The notes beneath the pieces were generated by a model. The model was not told the origin of the DNA, made no database searches, and saw nothing but the letters and a program-made list of their open reading frames with translations. A stretch of 31,489 nucleotides of DNA from positions 1 to 31,489 of IMG/VR virus record IMGVR_UViG_3300022591_000044; one strand, 5' to 3'. Origin of the DNA: a virus. Positions 27,264 through 31,489 of the stretch are shown here, one piece after another (positions within the stretch are counted from its first letter, which is position 1; every line of letters begins with the position of its first letter). A program made the translations under genes and the position numbers.

Positions 27264-27443
27264 ATGGAAATCATAATCGGGGTAGTTTTTGCGGCGTGGA
27301 GTTTGGTGCTGACGTTGTGGGTCTGGCACCTCTATGTATCCACGTCTCGCCGGACGACGGGATACCGGGATGCGCTGGCGGAAAGAGTGGCGCAGTTGCG
27401 GGCCGATCGGGCAGAACAAGCCGAGCGTGAGGCCGGCATATGA
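27264..27443 (+). CDS. membrane-anchored coiled-coil peptide, 59 aa
   Basis: A weak CCGGGG site precedes ATG 27264. An N-terminal transmembrane helix (IIIGVVFAAWSLVLTLWVWH) is followed by an Arg/Glu/Ala-rich helix with coiled-coil character (ALAERVAQLRADRAEQAERE). The shape resembles an inner-membrane spanin, but it lies in the early operon, so another role is likely. ATGA exit. Confidence 0.52.
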   Translation: MEIIIGVVFAAWSLVLTLWVWHLYVSTSRRTTGYRDALAERVAQLRADRAEQAEREAGI

Positions 27444-27628
27444 CCGCGCCTGATCCGGCGGTTGATCTCCGGGCCGCCACCCGCGAGTTCCTTCGGGCGA
27501 ACATGGTCAATGCCAAAGCAGCGCACGATGCGGCGCTGGCGACTGCGGCGGTCACGCTGGCGACTGCGGCGGTCACGCTCGCGACCTACGAGGCGTCGAA
27601 GTCGGCGCTGAGGGAGTGGGGGGAGTGA
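27440..27628 (+). CDS. small Ala-rich helical protein with internal duplication, 62 aa
   Basis: ATGA start. Predominantly one helix (DLRAATREFLRANMVNAKAA). The heptapeptide ATAAVTL occurs twice in a row, encoded by a 21-bp tandem repeat at 27539-27580 that differs only in its last base. Exit by GTGA. No family recognised. Confidence 0.5.
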   Translation: MTAPDPAVDLRAATREFLRANMVNAKAAHDAALATAAVTLATAAVTLATYEASKSALREWGE

Positions 27629-28221
27629 AAATCCTCGTAGCCTGCGAATACTCCGGTCTTGTCCGTGACGCCTTTATAGCGGGGGGGCATAGCGCAATGT
27701 CATGCGATTTGTTTCCGACAGAACGGCCCGGCCCGCACTATCAAGGTGACGTTCGCGACATCCTGAATGATGGCTTTGACCTAATGGTTGCGCACCCGCC
27801 CTGCACCCATCTGGCAGTCAGCGGCGCCCGATGGTTCGTGGACAAACTGGAGGAACAGGCCGAGGCGTTGGAGTTCGTCCGTTACCTCTTGGCCGCACCG
27901 ATACCGCACATCGCAGTCGAGAACCCGGTATCGATCATCAGCAGCCGAATCCGTCCGCCGGACCAGATCATCCAACCGTGGCAATTCGGGCACGGCGAGA
28001 CAAAGACCACATGCCTTTGGCTGAAGGGTTTGCCGTTTCTTCGTCCAACCAACATCGTTGCCGGCCGCAAGCCGAGGGTTCATTTTATGCCGCCGTCGCC
28101 GGATCGATGGAGAGAGCGGAGTCGGACATTTCCGGGGATTGCTTTGGCGATGGCTGATCAATGGGGCGATCTGTCCGGACATTTTGTTCAGGCGGATTTG
28201 TTCTCGGGAGTTGCCGCATGA
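27625..28221 (+). CDS. truncated C5-cytosine-methyltransferase-like protein, 198 aa
   Basis: GTG start at 27625 by GTGA overlap and a GGGAG site. The N-terminus KILVACEYSGLVRDAFIAGG followed by HSAMSCDLFP and the motif VAHPPCTHLAVSG (~55-67) resemble SAM-binding and the PPC catalytic motif of C5-MTases. The protein is only 198 residues and lacks an evident target-recognition domain. This short type is common in phages, often annotated as DNA methylase without proof. It could be a real small MTase, a decoy, or a related non-methylating enzyme. Confidence 0.68.
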   Translation: MKILVACEYSGLVRDAFIAGGHSAMSCDLFPTERPGPHYQGDVRDILNDGFDLMVAHPPCTHLAVSGARWFVDKLEEQAEALEFVRYLLAAPIPHIAVENPVSIISSRIRPPDQIIQPWQFGHGETKTTCLWLKGLPFLRPTNIVAGRKPRVHFMPPSPDRWRERSRTFPGIALAMADQWGDLSGHFVQADLFSGVAA

Positions 28222-28367
28222 CCGCCCTGTTCTGCTTCTTCGCCGGCATTGCCATCGGCTCCGCTGTAACCACGGTCGTCCACACGATGCGCAATCCAGC
28301 GATGATGCGCCAGTCGCATGAGGATTTTGAGCGGCTGACGGCGTTCGTGAGGGAGTGGAAGGCGTGA
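28218..28367 (+). CDS. small membrane protein, 49 aa
   Basis: ATGA start. N-terminal span (LFCFFAGIAIGSAVTTVVHT), then a polar helix (QSHEDFERLTAFVREWKA). Ends with GTGA at 28364, opening a 15-codon frame to 28411 that overlaps the GcrA start. Confidence 0.5.
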   Translation: MTALFCFFAGIAIGSAVTTVVHTMRNPAMMRQSHEDFERLTAFVREWKA

Positions 28368-28403
28368 GTAGCCGTTGGCATAACTACCTTGAGGTGGCGG
28401 CCG

Positions 28404-29000
28404 ATGCCTAGACACGAGCGGCTCTCGTCAGTACCGATCCCAGCCCCGCCGCCATACGAGCGCAACAAGCAGGGTGATGTCGTATGGACCGACGCGCTCA
28501 ATGACTGGCTTCGTGCGGCGTGGGCGACTGGTGCCTACACCGCTGACATCGGCCGCAAGGCGAGGATGTCAAAATCCACGATCGTCGGCCGCGCTCATCG
28601 GATCAATATCGATGCGCGCCCCTCGCCCATCCTGGCGGCGAAGCCGAAGCAGCCGGCAATACCGCCGGCACCGAAGCAAACACTCTCCCCCTTGTCCGCA
28701 CTGTCCGCTGTTGTCGAAACACGTGTCACGACGGAGGCTAAGACAATGCCTTTAGTTATGGCTGCGCAGATCGCCACTGAGGCTGCCGCCCGGGTTGCGC
28801 CGGCTGTTCCGCCGCCGGTTGCGGTGGAGGCGCGTCCGGTGTTCGAGTGGCGATCGTCTGCCGCGTGCTGCTGGCCGATCGGCGATCCGGGCACGCGGAC
28901 GTTCCGCTTTTGCGATGACCGCGCGGTGCCGGGCAAGCCGTACTGCGATGAGCACTGCTCAATTGCATACGTCCGGCGCAGCGGACAGGAGGCGGCATGA
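28404..29000 (+). CDS. gcrA: GcrA-family cell-cycle regulator, 198 aa
   Basis: GAGGTGG precedes ATG 28404. The N-terminal HTH (~28-68: VWTDALNDWLRAAWATGAYT, then ADIGRKARMSKSTIVGRAHR) and the C-terminal domain CCWPIGDPGTRTFRFCDDRA followed by VPGKPYCDEHCSIAYV are the two halves of the GcrA family. Host GcrA binds DNA methylated by CcrM and recruits sigma70 RNA polymerase. A phage copy could redirect host or phage promoters. The long Pro/Ala linker between domains is usual. GTGA-coupled upstream, ATGA downstream. Confidence 0.85.
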   Translation: MPRHERLSSVPIPAPPPYERNKQGDVVWTDALNDWLRAAWATGAYTADIGRKARMSKSTIVGRAHRINIDARPSPILAAKPKQPAIPPAPKQTLSPLSALSAVVETRVTTEAKTMPLVMAAQIATEAAARVAPAVPPPVAVEARPVFEWRSSAACCWPIGDPGTRTFRFCDDRAVPGKPYCDEHCSIAYVRRSGQEAA

Positions 29001-29560
29001 CCGCTCGAAGCGCATTTTCCGAGGCATGGCTTCGGCATTATCAGGCCCGCATCGGCAAGCCTGTGCCCCTTTCTGTGCCCGCCGAGCCTGCCAACGCGGC
29101 TCGGGATGCGGCGTGGCTTCGGGATTACGAGCGCAAGGAAGCACTTGCCCGCGGCGTGACGCTAAAGCCCGCTCCGGCGCTGATCGAGTTTGCGATCCGG
29201 CACCTCCTGAGACTGCCGAACCGGACGAACGGCCGACATTGGGTGGTCAACTACGACTACCGCCGCGAACTCCTGCCCCTCATTGCCGACGCAACCGAGC
29301 AATGGGCGATGTGCGAGCCGATTCAGCGGGCGCGCGTCACCATCACCAGGCACTCAACCGGCGTGGTGGATGACGACAACTTGGCCGCATCGGTCAAGCC
29401 GGCGCTGGACATCCTCCTGGCCCGCACGGCGACGCACCCGCACTCGCTCGGCCTGTTGGTTGAGGACGATCCCGCCCGTGTGACACTGCTGCCCCGGCAG
29501 GAGCGGGTGTCCGAGCGGCGATTTTGCAGGACGACGTTTTTGATTGAGGCAACGCCATGA
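28997..29560 (+). CDS. RusA-like Holliday-junction resolvase candidate, 187 aa
   Basis: ATGA start. After an N-terminal helical extension the core has RARVTITRHSTG, VVDDDNLAASVKPALDILLA (DDDN at ~125-128, Asp138) and LGLLVEDDPARVTLLP (~151-166), which match the RusA spacing of acidic residues: D-x-DNL, a later D, then the second D pair. RusA resolves four-way junctions in phage DNA. The N-terminal part is longer than in RusA. Situated between two HTH genes in the right operon. Confidence 0.62.
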   Translation: MTARSAFSEAWLRHYQARIGKPVPLSVPAEPANAARDAAWLRDYERKEALARGVTLKPAPALIEFAIRHLLRLPNRTNGRHWVVNYDYRRELLPLIADATEQWAMCEPIQRARVTITRHSTGVVDDDNLAASVKPALDILLARTATHPHSLGLLVEDDPARVTLLPRQERVSERRFCRTTFLIEATP

Positions 29561-29964
29561 GCGCACCACAACCATGGACCGAGGACCAGAAGGCGCTGCT
29601 GCGCAAACTCTGGCCCGATACAACGCTCTCGCTGGCAGAGATCGGCCGGCGGTGCGGACATCAAGGAAAAGGCGCGGCGCGGCGCCAGGGGGTCGATGTG
29701 CTTGGCCTCCCGCAGTTGGATCGCCAGCATTACGCGCCGCCGCGGCCCGGCGCGGTCGGGCATAGGGGGCTTGGCGGCCCGGCGGATAGGTCGTGGGAGC
29801 ACCCCATTGTTGCAGAACTTTCCACCGTCGCTGAATGGGCTGTTGCGCAAAAAATCCGGTTCCGCGGATGGGATGATCTGCCCGCGGTCAACGAGGCGAG
29901 GGACCGAAAGGCGTTGCCGCGGTTCCAGAAGCCGCTGCGGTGCCATATGGGGCGCGCGGCGTGA
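29557..29964 (+). CDS. protein with GcrA-like N-terminal HTH, 135 aa
   Basis: ATGA start. The segment PWTEDQKALLRKLWPDTTLS followed by LAEIGRRCGHQGKGAARRQG has the W-T-E...L-W-x-D...S-x-x-E-I-G pattern of GcrA/SANT-type HTH domains. The rest is Gly/Pro/Arg-rich and lacks the C-terminal GcrA zinc-like part. A second GcrA-type gene two genes downstream of the first is notable. Role presumably regulatory. Confidence 0.6.
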   Translation: MSAPQPWTEDQKALLRKLWPDTTLSLAEIGRRCGHQGKGAARRQGVDVLGLPQLDRQHYAPPRPGAVGHRGLGGPADRSWEHPIVAELSTVAEWAVAQKIRFRGWDDLPAVNEARDRKALPRFQKPLRCHMGRAA

Positions 29965-30008
29965 GTTCCGAGCCGGGCGGTTTCCCGGCGATGCCAGAGG
30001 GAATACAA

Positions 30009-30347
30009 ATGGCAGGTAATTCGAGACCTTTTGCCGACTTGTTGCGGGAGCACCGCAACGGTCGGACGCACGACGAACTGAGCGACGCGCTGCAAGAAAT
30101 TGTGGCGGCTGTGACCGAGGAAGGCAAGGCGGGCACGCTGACCCTGACAATCGCTATCAAGCCGATGGGCAACAGCGATGGCCTGGAAGTGGCTCTTGAC
30201 ATCAAGAGCAAGCCGCCGAAGCCGAAGGCCGGCGTCTCGATCTTCTTTGCGTCGCCTGAGAACAACCTTGTCCGGCAGGACCCGCGGCAAGCGACGATGG
30301 AACTGCGCGAAGTCGGGCCGGCATCCGCCGCCCGCGCGTTGGCGTAA
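30009..30347 (+). CDS. conserved phage protein preceding DUF2303, 112 aa
   Basis: GAGGGA precedes ATG 30009; GTG 29961 overlaps the previous stop and is an alternative start. Sequence: SRPFADLLREHRNGRTHDEL, SDALQEIVAAVTEEGKAGTL, then LTIAIKPM and KSKPPKPKAGVSIFFASPEN. I recall this family always next to DUF2303 in phages; a joint function is likely but unknown. Confidence 0.62.
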   Translation: MAGNSRPFADLLREHRNGRTHDELSDALQEIVAAVTEEGKAGTLTLTIAIKPMGNSDGLEVALDIKSKPPKPKAGVSIFFASPENNLVRQDPRQATMELREVGPASAARALA

Positions 30348-30359
30348 GGAGCAAAGCAT

Positions 30360-31175
30360 ATGGGTATCGAAATCGACAACATCCAAGCCGTTATCGACAC
30401 GGCCAAGCAGGCGGTGGCGCCGGTTACTCTGGTGGACCTGCCGAACGTCAAGATCGTCCACACCGAGCGCGGCACGGAGACGATCGACCTCGCCAAGCAT
30501 AACGGCGTTCCGGCGCGCAAGACCGGCACCGTGTTGGTGTTCGATGCGGCCAGCCTGTCCGATCTGCTGGCGGCGAACGCCATCCCCGGCGCCACCACGC
30601 TTTACATCAATCCGGACACCGACAAGCCGGCAATCGTGGCGGTTATCAACGGCAACGGCGCGGCAGGCCCCGGCCATGGGGATTTCAAGATCGGCATCTC
30701 TTTCCGCGAGACGCCTCAGTGGAAGAAGTGGCGGGCGATCGACGGCAGGCTCTTGGATCAGGAGGCGTTTGCCGAGTTCATCGAAGAAAACATTGCGGAC
30801 ATCGCCTCGCCGGTCGGCGCCGAACTGCTGGAGATCGTGACCTACTTGCAGGCCACACGATCGGTCGCTTTCAAGTCCGGAGTGAATCTCAGCAGCGGCG
30901 CTGTGCAGTTCCAGAACCTCGAAAGCGTGGACGCCAAGGTCGGTGCGGGGGAGATCGAAGTCCCGACCGAGTTTACCGTTGCCCTGGCGCCCATCTTCGG
31001 CGTGCAGCCGTTCGCCATCGTCGCGCGGTTCCGGTTCCGCATCCAGGACGGCAGACTGAAACTCGGCTTCAAGCTCCAGCGGATCGAGGACGTGATGACG
31101 CAGACCATCGCCGGCATCGAATCGGCGATCGTGCTGCCGGATGGCACGACAAAGGTCTACGGCATCGCCCCCTGA
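30360..31175 (+). CDS. DUF2303 (YfdQ-like) protein, 271 aa
   Basis: AAGGAG precedes ATG 30360. The DUF2303 pattern is visible through RETPQWKKWRAIDG, QEAFAEFIEENIADIASP (~139-156), a beta-rich middle, and FTVALAPIFGVQPFAIVARF followed by RFRIQDGRLKLGFKLQRIED. Length fits the family. Phages encode it in early operons near recombination or replication genes; biochemical role unknown. Followed by the second CTGCAA hairpin pair. Confidence 0.85.
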   Translation: MGIEIDNIQAVIDTAKQAVAPVTLVDLPNVKIVHTERGTETIDLAKHNGVPARKTGTVLVFDAASLSDLLAANAIPGATTLYINPDTDKPAIVAVINGNGAAGPGHGDFKIGISFRETPQWKKWRAIDGRLLDQEAFAEFIEENIADIASPVGAELLEIVTYLQATRSVAFKSGVNLSSGAVQFQNLESVDAKVGAGEIEVPTEFTVALAPIFGVQPFAIVARFRFRIQDGRLKLGFKLQRIEDVMTQTIAGIESAIVLPDGTTKVYGIAP

Positions 31176-31189
31176 CCGCCTGACGCGAA

Positions 31190-31258
31190 CCGGCGGGGTC
31201 TGCAAACCCCGCCGGCCAGCGACTACCGCTCTGCAAAGCGGACGTGCCTGCACTACCC
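31190..31258 (+). ncRNA. tandem CTGCAA-loop hairpins with CACTACCC box, copy 2
   Basis: First hairpin CCGGCGGGGT/ACCCCGCCGG around CTGCAA (31190-31215), second CCGCT/AGCGG around CTGCAA (31226-31241), then CACTACCC at 31251-31258. It lies between DUF2303 and the next gene, 7 bases before the GAGG site. The stems differ in sequence from copy 1 but the loops and box are kept, the pattern expected of a conserved RNA. Confidence 0.6.
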
Positions 31259-31273
31259 CTGACGAGGTATGCG

Positions 31274-31489
31274 ATGTCGATCCTATCCCTGATCCGCCCC
31301 GGTGCGGAAGACGCCCGGTTGCGGGCCGAGGTTTCGCGGCTTCAGGCCGAAGTTTCGCGCGTCGAGGGCGAGCGTGACCATTATTGCTGGTTGGCCTCCT
31401 ACCGCTGGACGCTGCTGCGAGCGCGTGACCGGGACGTGGAGACGATCGTTCGGGAGAGGGACGATCTGCTCGGGCGGATGGCCGAGGGG
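31274..31489 (+). CDS. coiled-coil protein, runs off the window
   Basis: GAGG lies 6 nt before ATG 31274, and the frame stays open to the window end (72 codons). It begins SILSLIRPGAEDARLRAEVS, then RLQAEVSRVEGERDHYCWLA, a regular heptad coiled coil with the repeat (R/L)xAEVSR, and continues helical. Identity unknown; the rest lies outside the window. Confidence 0.6.
   Translation, partial: MSILSLIRPGAEDARLRAEVSRLQAEVSRVEGERDHYCWLASYRWTLLRARDRDVETIVRERDDLLGRMAEG

Noticed and set aside
29730-31253. 507-codon minus-strand frame under DUF2303
   Set aside because: Antisense to DUF2303 and its partner gene; Arg/Gly-rich shadow.

Overview
The window is high-GC and almost fully coding, with genes joined by ATGA, GTGA or TGATG overlaps and small intergenic gaps. 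It reads as one block of a temperate tailed phage or prophage of an alphaproteobacterium. The phage assignment rests on an ejection-type virion protein, tail-collar and fibre proteins, a T4-type endolysin, a CI/Cro-type switch with its operators, and phage early-gene families (Gp157-like, DUF1367-like, DUF551-like, DUF2303, RusA-like). The host assignment rests mainly on a GcrA-family protein, because GcrA is essentially an alphaproteobacterial cell-cycle regulator. No integrase, terminase, capsid, helicase or primase gene is visible, so the window is a fragment of a larger genome. Both ends cut through genes.

Layout. (1) 1-11191, plus strand, late genes: a DNA-ejection-like protein, a small coupled ORF, a protein with an HELTE motif, then an HNH-AP2 homing-type endonuclease on the minus strand. 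These are followed by a PurD-like ATP-grasp protein, a tail-collar fibre protein, three further structural proteins, a ClpP-like lipoprotein and a lysis region (coiled-coil/TM holin candidate, GH24 endolysin, small membrane proteins, a second lipoprotein). (2) 11192-11466 has no gene but folds into a multi-hairpin structure with two complementary loops, next to a leftward terminator. (3) 11467-13188, minus strand: four accessory genes ending in a DUF262 protein. (4) 13262-14272, plus strand: a five-gene cassette with its own promoter and terminator, like a moron. (5) 14269-23986, minus strand: a long early-left operon with a winged-helix protein, an RHH protein, DUF551- and DUF1367-like proteins, a probable recombination/ssDNA protein with an SSB-like tip, a Gp157-like protein, several small membrane proteins and a large pentapeptide-repeat protein. 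(6) 23987-24653: the immunity region. A short CI-like repressor is flanked on both sides by copies of TCACCA-N4-GGTGA. (7) 24654-31489, plus strand: early-right genes, namely Cro, a GIY-YIG/YdaS fusion in the cII position, tiny membrane proteins, a C5-methyltransferase-like protein, GcrA, a RusA-like resolvase, DUF2303 and a partial coiled-coil gene.

How it would work (inference). The repressor would bind operators at the left and right promoters and silence both early operons. It lacks a cleavage domain, so induction probably needs something other than RecA-stimulated self-cleavage. The left operon supplies recombination and accessory functions, and the right operon supplies regulators and nucleic-acid enzymes.

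The most unusual material is non-coding. Five plus-strand hairpins expose the same CTGCAA loop, two of them as tandem pairs followed by CACTACCC (26764-26840 and 31190-31258). A separate structured region at 11289-11467 carries two hairpins with perfectly complementary 6-nt loops. These may be undescribed phage RNA elements.
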